Notes: generated by a model from the sequence alone, not told the origin. A stretch of DNA of 64,000 bases from Nitrospira sp. (GCA_020697375.1 JAJFBJ010000001.1:1-64000); one strand, 5' to 3'. Counted from the stretch's first letter, positions 9,624-20,138 are shown. A program made the numbers and translations.

Positions 9624-10835
9624 ATGACTTTCGCTGTACAAGCCAGAATAATTAAGACGGTGGCCGGGAACGGCGAACCTGGCTACTGCGGCGACGGCGG
9701 CCCTGCTCTGGCAGCTTCGTTGAATGAGCCGAAGGGGCTTTGCCTAGATCGGACGGGGAATCTCTACATTGCAGACTCGGAAAATCACGTCGTGCGTCGC
9801 GTCGACCGAGAGACGGGCGTGATCACGACTGTCGCCGGGATTTGCTCCTGGGGCACAACCGGATCGCTTCCATCGCAACAGGCAGCGGACGTGCCGGTAG
9901 AAGAGGAAGAAGATCCCTTTGCCGATGTGTCAGCGGATAAAACCAAGGCCTATACCCAAGTCACGGACCTCAGCGGAACGGTGCGTTACGTGACCGGTGG
10001 GCGGCTTTCTATAGAGCGTGATTCTGGAGATGGCGGCCCAGCTGATCAAGCGAGACTGAATTTTCCCAGTGCCGTGGCGGTCGATCGATTCGGAAACCTG
10101 TACATTGCCGATACGATGAATCATCGGATCAGAAAAGTGGATGCGGCCACCGGTGTGATTACAACCGTCGCAGGGACGGGACAGGCGCGTTATTCCGGCG
10201 ATGGCGGCCCGGCGACTCTTGCCTCCCTCAACGAGCCGACCGGTTTGGCCGTCAACGACGAGGCGCTCTATATTGCCGACCAGAGCAACAATCGTGTGCG
10301 AAAAATAGAGCTCGCCACAGGACTGATCATCACATTCGCGGGAGATGGAACGGCTACGTACGGCGGAGATGAGATTCCCGCGACCCAGGCAAGTCTGGCG
10401 GGACCACATGGCGTCGCCCTAGGAACAGACGGCCAATTGTATGTGGCTGATACCTTCAACAGCCGTATACGATCCATCGATATGGTGACGGGACAGATTA
10501 CCACGGTGGCCGGAGACGGCGGAACGTATCGCTACCAGGGGCCGGATGAGCCTTCCTCGCAAAGCCTCTCCCGACCTGCCGGAGTCGCGGTTGGTTCCCA
10601 CGGGACACTCTACATGACCGATTCCGATAGTCACTTGATTCGAATGTGGGATGGGAGGACCAGGACTGTTACGCGCTTGTCCGGGACCGGTGTCGCACAG
10701 TTTGGCGGGGACGGCGACAATGCGTTGGTGGGAAGCCTCAGCTATCCATTCGGAGTGGCAGCGGATGCCGCCGGAACCATTTATGTCGCAGACACGTTCA
10801 ATCACAGGATCAGGATCTTGGCAGCCACTGCGTGA
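9624..10835 (+). CDS. NHL-repeat beta-propeller protein
   Basis: A 403-residue protein made of about six NHL-type repeats of the form GDGGPA..ASLN.P.G...D..GNLYIADS.NH.VR..D..TG.ITTVAG. These form a beta propeller that usually serves as a binding platform. The first and second repeats are separated by an acidic insert (VEEEEDPFADVSADKTKAY, residues about 93-111). There is no signal peptide or membrane segment, which is unusual for this repeat type and suggests a cytosolic location. It starts 6 bases after leuB and ends 10 bases before asd, so it is embedded in the amino-acid operon. The ligand is unknown. Confidence 0.85.
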   Translation: MTFAVQARIIKTVAGNGEPGYCGDGGPALAASLNEPKGLCLDRTGNLYIADSENHVVRRVDRETGVITTVAGICSWGTTGSLPSQQAADVPVEEEEDPFADVSADKTKAYTQVTDLSGTVRYVTGGRLSIERDSGDGGPADQARLNFPSAVAVDRFGNLYIADTMNHRIRKVDAATGVITTVAGTGQARYSGDGGPATLASLNEPTGLAVNDEALYIADQSNNRVRKIELATGLIITFAGDGTATYGGDEIPATQASLAGPHGVALGTDGQLYVADTFNSRIRSIDMVTGQITTVAGDGGTYRYQGPDEPSSQSLSRPAGVAVGSHGTLYMTDSDSHLIRMWDGRTRTVTRLSGTGVAQFGGDGDNALVGSLSYPFGVAADAAGTIYVADTFNHRIRILAATA

Positions 10836-10845
10836 GGGTAGCATC

Positions 10846-11865
10846 ATGTTTAGGAAGAAAAAGGCCTACACGGTTGCGGTGCTCGGAGCGACCGGAGCTG
10901 TGGGGAAGGAAAGTCTCGAAATATTGGAAGAACGCAAGTTTCCAATTGAGACGCTGCGTTTATTCTCATCGAAGCGGTCGGCGGGAGAAGTGCTGTCCTG
11001 CCAGGGTAAAGAGTACAAGGTAGAAGAACTCACAGAGGCTTCTTCCTTCGCCGGTGTGGACATTGCTTTCGTCTCCGCGACGGATGCCATAAGCCGGGAT
11101 TATGGAGCGCGATTGGGTGCGGCCGGCATCGTCGTCATCGACGACAGCGCGGTCTTTCGAATGGACCTCGATGTGCCGCTTGTGGTGCCCGAGGTCAATG
11201 CACCTGCCTTGCGAAGCCTGCCGCGAGGCATCGTGGCAATCCCCAACTGTACGACAACTCCATTGGTCATGGCGCTCAAGCCGCTTCGCGATGCTGCCGG
11301 TATCAAACGGGTGGTGGTAACGACCTTTCAGTCTGTGTCCGGTACCGGTGCTGCAGCCATGGATGAGTTGGTCGACCAGACAAAGGCGTTGATCTCCTTT
11401 CAAGACGTGAAGGTGGAGGTCTATCCCCATCAGATAGCCTTCAATCTTCTGCCGCAGGTCGGATCCTTCGGCGAAGGTGGCGATTGTTCAGAAGAGATCA
11501 AAATCGTTCGGGAGACCAGGAAAATTCTCGAGATGCCTTCACTCCGGCTCACGGCGACCACGGTGCGGGTACCGGTGTTGCGATGCCATTCCGAGGCGAT
11601 CAATGTTGAACTCGAACGGCCACTGAAGGCGAATGATGCCCGAGCTGCCCTCGCGGAAATGCCGGGAGTGATCGTCTACGACGACCCCTTGAAAAAACTG
11701 TACCCGATGCCGTTCGACGTGTCCGGCAAAGATGAGGTCTATGTCGGACGGGTCCGCGAAGATGAATCGCTCACCAATGGATTGAACCTATGGGTGGTGA
11801 GCGACAATCTGCGGAAGGGCGCCGCCCTCAATGCAGTCCAAATTGCTGAATGTCTGATACAATGA
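10846..11865 (+). CDS. asd: Aspartate-semialdehyde dehydrogenase
   Basis: It reduces aspartyl phosphate to aspartate semialdehyde, the branch point to lysine/diaminopimelate, threonine and methionine. It has 339 residues. The NADP-binding motif is VLGATGAVGKESLEIL near residues 10-25, and the catalytic cysteine is in AIPNCTTTPLVMALKPL near residue 132. The C-terminal domain has VPVLRCHSEAINVE with the substrate-binding histidine. The start is ATG 10846 after GAGGGTAGC; the same frame extends upstream to 10651, but that part only overlaps the NHL gene and does not resemble Asd. The stop is directly followed by the DUF2905 start. Confidence 0.96.
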   Translation: MFRKKKAYTVAVLGATGAVGKESLEILEERKFPIETLRLFSSKRSAGEVLSCQGKEYKVEELTEASSFAGVDIAFVSATDAISRDYGARLGAAGIVVIDDSAVFRMDLDVPLVVPEVNAPALRSLPRGIVAIPNCTTTPLVMALKPLRDAAGIKRVVVTTFQSVSGTGAAAMDELVDQTKALISFQDVKVEVYPHQIAFNLLPQVGSFGEGGDCSEEIKIVRETRKILEMPSLRLTATTVRVPVLRCHSEAINVELERPLKANDARAALAEMPGVIVYDDPLKKLYPMPFDVSGKDEVYVGRVREDESLTNGLNLWVVSDNLRKGAALNAVQIAECLIQ

Positions 11866-12123
11866 ATGATGGCCGCGTGGACTGGTGCAGGGCGATTGTT
11901 GATTATCGTGGGTCTGGTCCTCACCGCCGCGGGAGTCCTTCTGACAGTGGCGGAAAAATGGCCTGCGTTCGGTTCCGCGTTCGGTTGGATCGGTAAGTTG
12001 CCGGGCGATTTCTCGATCAAACGGGAGCAGTTCAGTCTCTATATCCCCGTCGCGACCAGTCTCGTCCTCAGCATCCTGCTGAGCCTGGTTTTCTACTTCC
12101 TCTCATGGATCTTTCGCCGCTGA
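11866..12123 (+). CDS. DUF2905 small membrane protein
   Basis: An 85-residue protein with two predicted transmembrane helices (about residues 9-27 and 58-82) separated by the conserved segment WIGKLPGDFSIKREQFSLYIP, which identifies the DUF2905 family. The function is unknown. It starts at the base after the asd stop and overlaps the next gene by 19 bases, so it is translationally coupled to both. Confidence 0.85.
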   Translation: MMAAWTGAGRLLIIVGLVLTAAGVLLTVAEKWPAFGSAFGWIGKLPGDFSIKREQFSLYIPVATSLVLSILLSLVFYFLSWIFRR

Positions 12124-13364
12124 CTCGACACATTTTATGCAGCCTGGCCGCTATAGGCGGTACGCTGCTGTTCTCCCTTGCCTCCGCCTCTATCGCCTCC
12201 GCCGAATTCATTCGCGTATTGTTGGCCCAAGAGGCCGTGTTTATCGAGGTGCGCTCTGAGGGAAATATAGCCCTACTGATCGAGGGAGGCCAAACGAAGA
12301 TCCTCCACCCTCCGGTCTCTCTCACATCGCGAGCAGACGGGTTGCTGGTCAATGGGCGGCGCATGAAAGGCGAACAGGTGGTCATTGAACCGTTTCATGC
12401 GAATCTCTCGCTGGTGATTGGTAACCGTGGCGAGAGCGTTGCCGGTAGCCGGCCTGGATTGGCCGGACGGGGCGGCGTTGGAACTATCAATGGGACGGCG
12501 TTGCCTGTCAGCGGAATTCTGCGCGTATCGCGCAAAGGCAGTGCACTCTCCGTCGTGAATCAGGTAGATTTGGAGGAGTACGTGAAGGGCGTAGTGCCAT
12601 CAGAGGTGAGTTCTGCCTGGCATCCTGAAATGTTGAAGGTACAGGCAGTGGCGGCCCGGACATACGCGCTGTATAACAAAATGCTGAGCGCAGCGCGCGA
12701 ATATGATGTACTGGCCACCATTCATGACCAAGTCTATCGCGGCCGTTCAGGCGTCGATCAACGGGTTGAAGAAGCCGTGGAATCGACCAGAGGCATCGTC
12801 GTCACGCATCAACTGGCACCCATCTATGCGGCCTTTTCGTCCACCGCCGCCGGCCCGACTGAAGATGCCGTCAATGTCTGGGCAAATAAAGACTTGCCCT
12901 ATCTTAAGGGCGTCGAATGTCCGTTCGATCTCGATTCACCCTACTATCAATGGAAAGTCAGAGTGAGGATCGTCCAGCTGGAAGAGAACTTGAGGAGTCA
13001 TGGAGTTCCCGTCGGAACGATTGCCACCATTACCCCGATTGCGTATAGCCGTGCCGGACGGGTCGCGCGCCTGCGGATTTTGCATTCGGGCGGCGAGACG
13101 GTGCTCCGCGGTGAAGACCTACGGAAGGCGGTCGGTTATACAGTCATCCCGAGTACGCAGTTCGAAGTCGAATCGATCGGAGCGGAGGTGATATTTACCG
13201 GCTACGGGGCGGGGCATGCCGTAGGGCTCTGCCAATGGGGGGCAAAAGAGCTGGCCGAGCTCGGGTATTCATACAACAGTATTCTGGCCTACTACTACCC
13301 TGGGACAGAGTTACACAATACAGCCTTGTCGCAATTGACCGCGCCTATCCCTCCAATTCCTTAA
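12105..13364 (+). CDS. SpoIID/LytB-domain protein, likely peptidoglycan lytic enzyme
   Basis: A 419-residue secreted protein related to the SpoIID lytic transglycosylase family. Residues about 7-31 form a signal peptide ending in ASIASA. The SpoIID domain covers about residues 150-405 and contains the family blocks VVNQVDLEEYVKGVVPSEV, WHPEMLKVQAVAARTYAL and GYGAGHAVGLCQWGAKELAE. In a non-sporulating background such proteins usually act in cell-wall remodelling, so the sporulation role is not implied. It overlaps DUF2905 upstream by 19 bases and its TAA stop shares one base with the queA start. Confidence 0.88.
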   Translation: MDLSPLTRHILCSLAAIGGTLLFSLASASIASAEFIRVLLAQEAVFIEVRSEGNIALLIEGGQTKILHPPVSLTSRADGLLVNGRRMKGEQVVIEPFHANLSLVIGNRGESVAGSRPGLAGRGGVGTINGTALPVSGILRVSRKGSALSVVNQVDLEEYVKGVVPSEVSSAWHPEMLKVQAVAARTYALYNKMLSAAREYDVLATIHDQVYRGRSGVDQRVEEAVESTRGIVVTHQLAPIYAAFSSTAAGPTEDAVNVWANKDLPYLKGVECPFDLDSPYYQWKVRVRIVQLEENLRSHGVPVGTIATITPIAYSRAGRVARLRILHSGGETVLRGEDLRKAVGYTVIPSTQFEVESIGAEVIFTGYGAGHAVGLCQWGAKELAELGYSYNSILAYYYPGTELHNTALSQLTAPIPPIP

Positions 13365-14404
13365 TGCTGCTCACTGAGTTCGATTTTCCTTTTGATCCAG
13401 GGCTTGTGGCCAACCACCCGGTGGCCCCTCGTGACCGTGCACGGCTGCTTGTGATGGACCGTGCGAGCGGGGTGCGCGTACATAAGCGAGTCTCCGATCT
13501 TTCGCGGTTTTTGGAACGGGGCGATCTCCTGGTGGTCAACGATACGAAAGTCATGCCCGCACGCGTTCCCGCGCACATTCCTTCGACGGGAAAAACGACC
13601 GATCTGCTGTTTGTGCAGGATCTAGGAGATGGTGTGTGGGAGGTACTCGTCAAGGGCCGGTTCCGGCCCGGTGCAAGATTCGCGTTTCCGGCCGGCGGGG
13701 ATGGGGAGATATTGGAACGCAGCCAGACACGAACCACGTTGAAGATCACGGGCGTCGCAAGCGTTCATGATCTCATGCAGGCATCCGGAACGATGCCGCT
13801 TCCTCCCTACATCAAACGTGTGCCGACGCAGGACGATAGACAATGGTACCAGACGATATTCGCGCAGAATGAAGGCGCCATCGCCGCTCCCACCGCCGGA
13901 CTGCATTTTACCGGCGAGTTGATACGGACCCTGGCTCAGAATGGAGTGGAGTTGGCGCACGTGACCCTGCATGTCGGCCCGGGTACATTTCGGAGCGTGA
14001 AGAGCGAACGTATCGAAGATCATCGCATGCTGACCGAACGAGTCGAAGTTTCGGCTCACACGGCAGAGCAGATTCGCAGGACACAAGGGCGGGGGAATCG
14101 TGTGGTAGCGGTTGGAACCACCGTGGTGCGCGCGCTTGAGACCGCCGCGCAAGGCAGGGATGGTATCGGACCGTTTCAGGGATCCGCCGAATTATTCATC
14201 ACACCCGGATTCGAATTTCGCGTCATCAATGCGCTTTTGACGAATTTCCATCTGCCGCGAACGACATTGCTCATGCTGGTCTCAGCCTTTGTGGGGGTGG
14301 CGCCGCTCCGTGCCGCCTATGCAGAGGCGGTGGCTCAACGGTACCGGTTCTATAGCTATGGCGACGCGATGCTGATCGGAACGAGGTGGGTCGAGACTAC
14401 ATGA
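13364..14404 (+). CDS. queA: S-adenosylmethionine:tRNA ribosyltransferase-isomerase
   Basis: It transfers and rearranges the ribosyl part of SAM onto preQ1-modified tRNA, making epoxyqueuosine. The 346 residues match the family. Recognisable blocks are DRARLLVMDR near residue 22, LLVVNDTKVMPAR near residues 54-66, EGAIAAPTAGLHFT near residues 169-182, and FHLPRTTLLMLVSAF near residues 295-309. ATG 13364 overlaps the preceding stop by one base; the frame is open back to 13235 but that part is only the overlap with the spoIID-like gene. Its 3' end overlaps the convergent SurA-N gene by 8 bases. Confidence 0.96.
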   Translation: MLLTEFDFPFDPGLVANHPVAPRDRARLLVMDRASGVRVHKRVSDLSRFLERGDLLVVNDTKVMPARVPAHIPSTGKTTDLLFVQDLGDGVWEVLVKGRFRPGARFAFPAGGDGEILERSQTRTTLKITGVASVHDLMQASGTMPLPPYIKRVPTQDDRQWYQTIFAQNEGAIAAPTAGLHFTGELIRTLAQNGVELAHVTLHVGPGTFRSVKSERIEDHRMLTERVEVSAHTAEQIRRTQGRGNRVVAVGTTVVRALETAAQGRDGIGPFQGSAELFITPGFEFRVINALLTNFHLPRTTLLMLVSAFVGVAPLRAAYAEAVAQRYRFYSYGDAMLIGTRWVETT

Positions 14405-15095
14405 GTTCTTTGTGAATCGTAAGGGGGATCTTAGTCTTCATCGATTCCGTATAGGCCATCAACGCTCGTTGTTGCTTTTGAAAGAGGAAACTCTGGAAGA
14501 TTCGTTCCTTCGCAGCATCTACCTTGGCAGGATCTGACTCGCCCTCTCGGGTCACGAGGGCCTGTGCCTCTGAAAGTTCAGACGGCGTGAGGGCGACGGC
14601 GTCCATAACCACCAATCGCGCTTTGTTGGTAAGAATGTCCTTGGCTTCCATGGCCTCGAACGAAGAGGGCGTCAAACGATTCGCAGCCAATAACCTTCGG
14701 TAAGCGTCGGGATCGAAACTGCCGTTGCGTTGGAATTCGGTTCGCTGGGTAATCGCTTTCCGCAAATCTTCATCGGAGACTGTCAGGCCCATTTCCTTCG
14801 CCACGTGCAACCACATCCGGTTGTCGATGAGTTGTTCCAACACAAATTGCTTGAGGAACTCATCTTTGATATCCGTCTGCCCCTTATCTTTGTAAAAGCG
14901 GTACGTATTCTCATAGGCTCGGCGGAATTCATCCAACGGGACGGCCTGATCGCCGACGTTGGCAACCACATTGCCCCTCTGCTCACCGAATCCCCACCAC
15001 CCCATCGTGATAATGAAGGCCAGAGCAAGGATCACCATAATGGATTTGATGAACCAAGGATAGTCGCGCGCGGATTCGCGTAATAGCTTGATCAT
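14397..15095 (-). CDS. Membrane-anchored SurA/PpiD N-terminal-type chaperone without PPIase domain
   Basis: A 232-residue protein with one N-terminal transmembrane anchor (residues about 15-35, WFIKSIMVILALAFIITMGWWG) and a periplasmic SurA_N-like region: NVGDQAVPLDEFRRAYENTYR, then LEQLIDNRMWLHVAKEMGLTVSDEDLRKAI and FDPDAYRRLLAANRLTPSSFE. These blocks match PpiD/SurA N-terminal domains. The parvulin PPIase domain that normally follows is absent and the protein ends after a helical tail, so it is a short, probably non-isomerase periplasmic chaperone. It is transcribed divergently from the RDD-mre operon and convergent with queA. Confidence 0.8.
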   Translation of the reverse strand: MIKLLRESARDYPWFIKSIMVILALAFIITMGWWGFGEQRGNVVANVGDQAVPLDEFRRAYENTYRFYKDKGQTDIKDEFLKQFVLEQLIDNRMWLHVAKEMGLTVSDEDLRKAITQRTEFQRNGSFDPDAYRRLLAANRLTPSSFEAMEAKDILTNKARLVVMDAVALTPSELSEAQALVTREGESDPAKVDAAKERIFQSFLFQKQQRALMAYTESMKTKIPLTIHKELM

Positions 15096-15201
15096 TGAAG
15101 TGGCCTCTTGACGGCAGGGTTTCGTGGATTCTACTCAGACAGCGATGCCAAAGGCAAGGGAGCCAAAATAGCCCGGCGCATGGGGAAGATTGTGACTTTG
15201 T

Positions 15202-15230
15202 TTGTGCAGGCCGGGGAGATTTGCTATAGT
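15202..15230 (+). promoter_or_regulatory. Promoter of the RDD-mreBCD-mrdA-rodA operon
   Basis: TTGTGC (15202-15207) and TATAGT (15225-15230) are separated by 17 bases. The predicted start near 15237 lies just before the AGGGGAGAT ribosome site and TTG start of the RDD gene. Confidence 0.65.
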
Positions 15231-15255
15231 GTCGCTGGATTAGGGGAGATCTTCA

Positions 15256-15714
15256 TTGACGGAGGAGGGAGCCGGGCAAAGCCCGTTGGGACTGGGCGTA
15301 TATCCGAAAGCCCCGGTGCTGAACCGATTCGTCGCCAAAGTCATTGACCTCCTGATCGTTGCCGCGGCGAGCAGATTAGTCCCGCCGATCGGTGTCCTTG
15401 CCGGACTTGCTTACATATTGTTGGCCGATGGGTTTGGGGGAGGCCGAAGTGTCGGGAAGCGGCTGGTCGGCCTCCAGACGATTGTGCCTCGCACACGAGA
15501 ACCCGGCGGATTTCGAGAGTCGATCATCCGTAATTTGCCTTGTGGTCTTGCCCAACTGATGTTCGAAGTACCCTATGTAGGATGGGTCGGGTGGGGTGCG
15601 GTTCTTTCGCTTGAGGCGCTATTGGTGATCGGCAATGAACGGGGGCGGCGCTTGGGCGACGAGATCGCTAAGACTCAGGTTCTTGAGAGTGGACAGCTGG
15701 ATGTGTCGGATTGA
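15256..15714 (+). CDS. RDD-family membrane protein
   Basis: A 152-residue protein with about three hydrophobic helices. The RDD signature is split as NRFVAKVIDLLIVAAASRLV (Arg-Asp) near residues 24-43 and GRSVGKRLVGLQTIV. RDD proteins are poorly characterised membrane proteins, some implicated in ion transport. The TTG start is chosen because it follows GGGGAGAT and no ATG exists before the domain. It leads the mre operon, ending about 50 bases before mreB. Confidence 0.78.
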   Translation: MTEEGAGQSPLGLGVYPKAPVLNRFVAKVIDLLIVAAASRLVPPIGVLAGLAYILLADGFGGGRSVGKRLVGLQTIVPRTREPGGFRESIIRNLPCGLAQLMFEVPYVGWVGWGAVLSLEALLVIGNERGRRLGDEIAKTQVLESGQLDVSD

Positions 15715-16815
<1,101 letters not shown>

Positions 16816-16827
16816 GCTCCATCCTAA

Positions 16828-17715
16828 GTGTGGATGGCTATATCGCGCTCAACATACGGTACCAGGCGCCTTGCCGCAGTGCTGTTCGCCTTGTTGCTTG
16901 CAACACTCTTTCTTCTTCCTAGCCAAAGCCAGGGGTTGTTGCAGTACATCGGTGGGCCGCTCGGACAGATCCTCAGTCTTCCGCTCGCCGCGTTCTCCTC
17001 TCTCGATCACGGCATTTCCGAAACCTGGGATGGTTATCTGGCCCTCCAGGGAGTCCGTGAAGAAAACCGTCAGCTCCGTCGCGATATCGATTTGCTCAAA
17101 GGGCAAAATAATCAGCTTCGGGAATCCGTTGCAGCGACGCAGCGGTATGAGACCTTATTGAACTTCAAACACCAATCGTCTTCCCGCACCATGGCGGCTC
17201 AAGTGATCGGGCGGGACGCCACCAATTGGTATCGAGGGGTCATTCTCAATAAGGGTGAGGGCGATGGTGTTCGTCCGGAGATGGGCGTCGTGACACCTGC
17301 CGGTGTGGTTGGGCGTATCGTAAAATCCAACTCCACTTCATCGGTGGTATTACTGGTGACTGATCCGAACAATGCGATCGCGGGCTTGGTTCAGCGTACC
17401 CGCGACGAAGGGATCGTCGAAGGGACCAGCCATGGCCGTGCACGGCTTAAATACATTCCCTTGCTGTCTCGGGTCCAGGCCGGAGATCGAGTGGTCACGT
17501 CGGGCCTGACGGGTGATTTCCCACGCGGCCTGGCGATCGGAAGACTGACGCAAGTTGAAAAGTCAGAGGGGGATCTGTTTCAGTCCGCTGAAATCGAGCC
17601 GGACGTGGATTTGTCAAAGCTGGATGAAGTCCTAGTCATCACGGCACCCTATGACGACTTCGATGCAGCGCAACAACTCCTGCAGGAGACACACGGAGAT
17701 CGGAAGAAACCATGA
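16828..17715 (+). CDS. mreC: Rod shape-determining protein MreC
   Basis: A 295-residue bitopic protein that links MreB to periplasmic wall synthases. There is one N-terminal membrane helix (residues about 14-34), then a coiled coil rich in Glu, Arg and Gln (about 66-105) and two beta-barrel subdomains containing VIGRDATNWYRGVILNKG and GVVGRIVKSNS. The GTG start at 16828 is near ATG 16834; either is possible. It overlaps mreD by four bases. Confidence 0.93.
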   Translation: MWMAISRSTYGTRRLAAVLFALLLATLFLLPSQSQGLLQYIGGPLGQILSLPLAAFSSLDHGISETWDGYLALQGVREENRQLRRDIDLLKGQNNQLRESVAATQRYETLLNFKHQSSSRTMAAQVIGRDATNWYRGVILNKGEGDGVRPEMGVVTPAGVVGRIVKSNSTSSVVLLVTDPNNAIAGLVQRTRDEGIVEGTSHGRARLKYIPLLSRVQAGDRVVTSGLTGDFPRGLAIGRLTQVEKSEGDLFQSAEIEPDVDLSKLDEVLVITAPYDDFDAAQQLLQETHGDRKKP

Positions 17716-18212
17716 AGGTTCTGTTATACGCCCTGCTGGCGCTCATGGTGGTGCCGCTTCAAACGACCTTGCTGCACTATGTCAGCATTTTCGGCGTCCG
17801 TCCCGATATCGGACTGGTAGCGGCCTGCCTCGTTGGGTTTTTCGGTGGGGAACTCGATGGCCTGATCCTTGGGCTCATCCTCGGGTACTCTCAAGATATG
17901 TTGTCCGCCGGGGACTTTTGGGTCAATGTGGTTACGAAAGGGGGGGCCGGGTTTCTCGCCGGTCTGGCCGGGCGGCATATGGCCCACATTACTCCGGCCG
18001 TATTGACGGCTTCTCTGGCAATCATTTCTTTCCTTTCAAGCGCAGTATTTCTGTATTCCATGAATCCGGCAAGTATGGAGGATATCTGGATAGGAGTGCG
18101 CTCAACGATTTTGATACAAGCCATTTTCGACGCGGCCCTCGGCGCGGGACTGTACATGTTGTTTCGTCGGCGATGGTCGGGCGATCGAATGGTGACCGAG
18201 GGGGCACTGTAG
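17712..18212 (+). CDS. mreD: Rod shape-determining protein MreD
   Basis: A 166-residue polytopic membrane protein with about five hydrophobic helices, in the position and length expected of MreD. The family pattern is visible as PLQTTLLHYVSIFGVRPDIGLV near the N-terminus followed by GFFGGELDGLILGLILGYSQD, where family members have a conserved G.G...D region. Its start overlaps mreC by ATGA, and mrdA follows after 45 bases. Confidence 0.9.
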   Translation: MKVLLYALLALMVVPLQTTLLHYVSIFGVRPDIGLVAACLVGFFGGELDGLILGLILGYSQDMLSAGDFWVNVVTKGGAGFLAGLAGRHMAHITPAVLTASLAIISFLSSAVFLYSMNPASMEDIWIGVRSTILIQAIFDAALGAGLYMLFRRRWSGDRMVTEGAL

Positions 18213-18257
18213 GCGCATGTCGGGTCAAGAGCAAAGATTGACGGGGGTCTGACCGAT

Positions 18258-20138
18258 ATGGCGTCTGTACGATTCAACGATTCCGACCTCCTCGACCTCC
18301 AGAGAAGACTGGTCATTCTCCGTGTTGGCTTATTGCTGGTGGTTGGGCTGCTCGCCATCCGGCTGTGGCATTTGCAAATTCGCGAAGGACCTTACTATCG
18401 GGATCTGTCAGAAAACAACCGCACTCGATCGGTGGTGCTTGAACCGGCCCGCGGCCTCATTTTTGACCGCAATGGCGTCCTGCTGGCGAATAATGTGCCA
18501 AGTTTTACGTTGTATGTGACGCTCGAGGACGTCAAGGATCGTCAGAGGCTCGTCTCGCAATTGGCATCCCTGCTTAATCTGGATCCGGAAGTGATTCAGA
18601 AAAAAATGTCCATCGGGAAACTCAGTAAACTACAGCCGCGCAAGATCAAGGATCGGTTAACCCTGCGCGAGGCGACGCTGGTCGAGTCTCACCGGTTGGA
18701 TTTACCCGGTGTGATGATTCAGGTTGAGTCGCAACGGAATTACCCGGGTGGAGTTGTGGCGGCGCATTTGTTGGGCTACGTCGGAGAGGTGTCGGCAGAT
18801 CAACTCGAGAAGGCCGATTTTGCTGACCTCCATCAAGGCAGTATCATAGGCCAGTACGGGGTGGAAAAGACGTTCGACCGTCGGGTACGGGGACGCGCCG
18901 GACAGAAAAGCGTCGAGGTCGATGCGCTCGGTCATGAAAAACGTGCCGTCATGGCGGAGAAGCCGGTGGCCGGCGACGACCTCTATCTCACGATCGATGT
19001 TCGCCTGCAAAAGATCGCCGAGGATTTATTAGGAGAGGAATCGGGGGCTATTGTAGCGTTAGACCCGTCTACCGGTGATATCCTGGCGATGGCGAGTCGC
19101 CCTGGCTTCGATCCCAACATGTTGTCGAAAGAATTGACTAATAAGCAATGGGTCGAGATCGTTCAGAATGAGAGGCGTCCTTTGAACAATCGGGCGACAC
19201 AAGGCCAGTATCCTCCGGGATCGACCTTCAAGGTCGTCATGGCAGCAGCCGCACTTGAATCAAACACGGTCACGCCTTCGTCGATGGTCAGGTGCAATGG
19301 CGGTTACCAGTTTGGCAATCGCTTGTTCCGTGATTGGAAGGCGGGCGGGCATGGATCCGTTGATATCAATGAGGCGTTGATCCACTCCTGCGACGTGTAC
19401 TTTTATACCGTCGGTCAACGGATGGGAATCGATACCATCGCGGAGTATGCGAAGCAGTTCGGTCTCGGGCAAGAGACGGGCATCGAATTGCTGTCAGAAC
19501 GTGTGGGCATTGTTCCCTCGACGGCATGGAAGCAGAAAGCGAGAAATCAGCCATGGTATCCCGGTGAAACCATTTCAGCTGCAATCGGTCAAGGCTATGT
19601 CACGGTGACGCCGTTGCAGATGGCGAGTGTGATTGGGACGGTGGCGAATGACGGCGTGTCGGTGAGACCGCGCCTTGTCCAGGCCGTGATGAGCCGAGCA
19701 ACCGGAGAACGTGCAGAATTCCCATCCACCATTCGAGGCCAATTGGCTGTCAAGCCGGCGACGATCGCCTTGATCAAAGAGGCGTTGGCGAACGTGGTTA
19801 CGAAAGGAACCGCGGCCCGCGCCAAGTCCTCCTTGGTTACGATCGCGGGGAAAACCGGTACCGCCCAGACCGCGGCTCTACGTACCGGTCCGGAAAAGGA
19901 CATTCCCAAAAAATTACGGGACCATGCTTGGTTCATTGCCTTTGCCCCCGTTGAAGCACCCCGCATCGCGGTAGCCGTCCTAGCTGAACACATGGGCCAC
20001 GGCGGGTCCGCGGCGGCGCCGCTGGCGAAGGAAGTCATTGAGGCCTACGTGAAGGCCTATCCTCAGGTTGGCGGCGGAGCGTCTGCAGGCAGGCCGAAGC
20101 CGCCAGCCGTGGCAGTAGGAACACGGCCGAAAACGTGA
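18258..20138 (+). CDS. mrdA: Penicillin-binding protein 2, elongasome transpeptidase
   Basis: It cross-links lateral-wall peptidoglycan as the class B PBP partner of RodA. 626 residues: one membrane helix at about 20-38, a pedestal/dimerisation domain with the GLIFDRNGVLLANN motif near residues 70-83, and a transpeptidase domain. The catalytic SxxK is in PPGSTFKVV (Ser322, Lys325), the SxN-equivalent is SCD in HSCDVYFY, and KTG is in AGKTGTAQT (Lys532). The length is normal. Its 3' end overlaps rodA by four bases. Confidence 0.96.
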   Translation: MASVRFNDSDLLDLQRRLVILRVGLLLVVGLLAIRLWHLQIREGPYYRDLSENNRTRSVVLEPARGLIFDRNGVLLANNVPSFTLYVTLEDVKDRQRLVSQLASLLNLDPEVIQKKMSIGKLSKLQPRKIKDRLTLREATLVESHRLDLPGVMIQVESQRNYPGGVVAAHLLGYVGEVSADQLEKADFADLHQGSIIGQYGVEKTFDRRVRGRAGQKSVEVDALGHEKRAVMAEKPVAGDDLYLTIDVRLQKIAEDLLGEESGAIVALDPSTGDILAMASRPGFDPNMLSKELTNKQWVEIVQNERRPLNNRATQGQYPPGSTFKVVMAAAALESNTVTPSSMVRCNGGYQFGNRLFRDWKAGGHGSVDINEALIHSCDVYFYTVGQRMGIDTIAEYAKQFGLGQETGIELLSERVGIVPSTAWKQKARNQPWYPGETISAAIGQGYVTVTPLQMASVIGTVANDGVSVRPRLVQAVMSRATGERAEFPSTIRGQLAVKPATIALIKEALANVVTKGTAARAKSSLVTIAGKTGTAQTAALRTGPEKDIPKKLRDHAWFIAFAPVEAPRIAVAVLAEHMGHGGSAAAPLAKEVIEAYVKAYPQVGGGASAGRPKPPAVAVGTRPKT

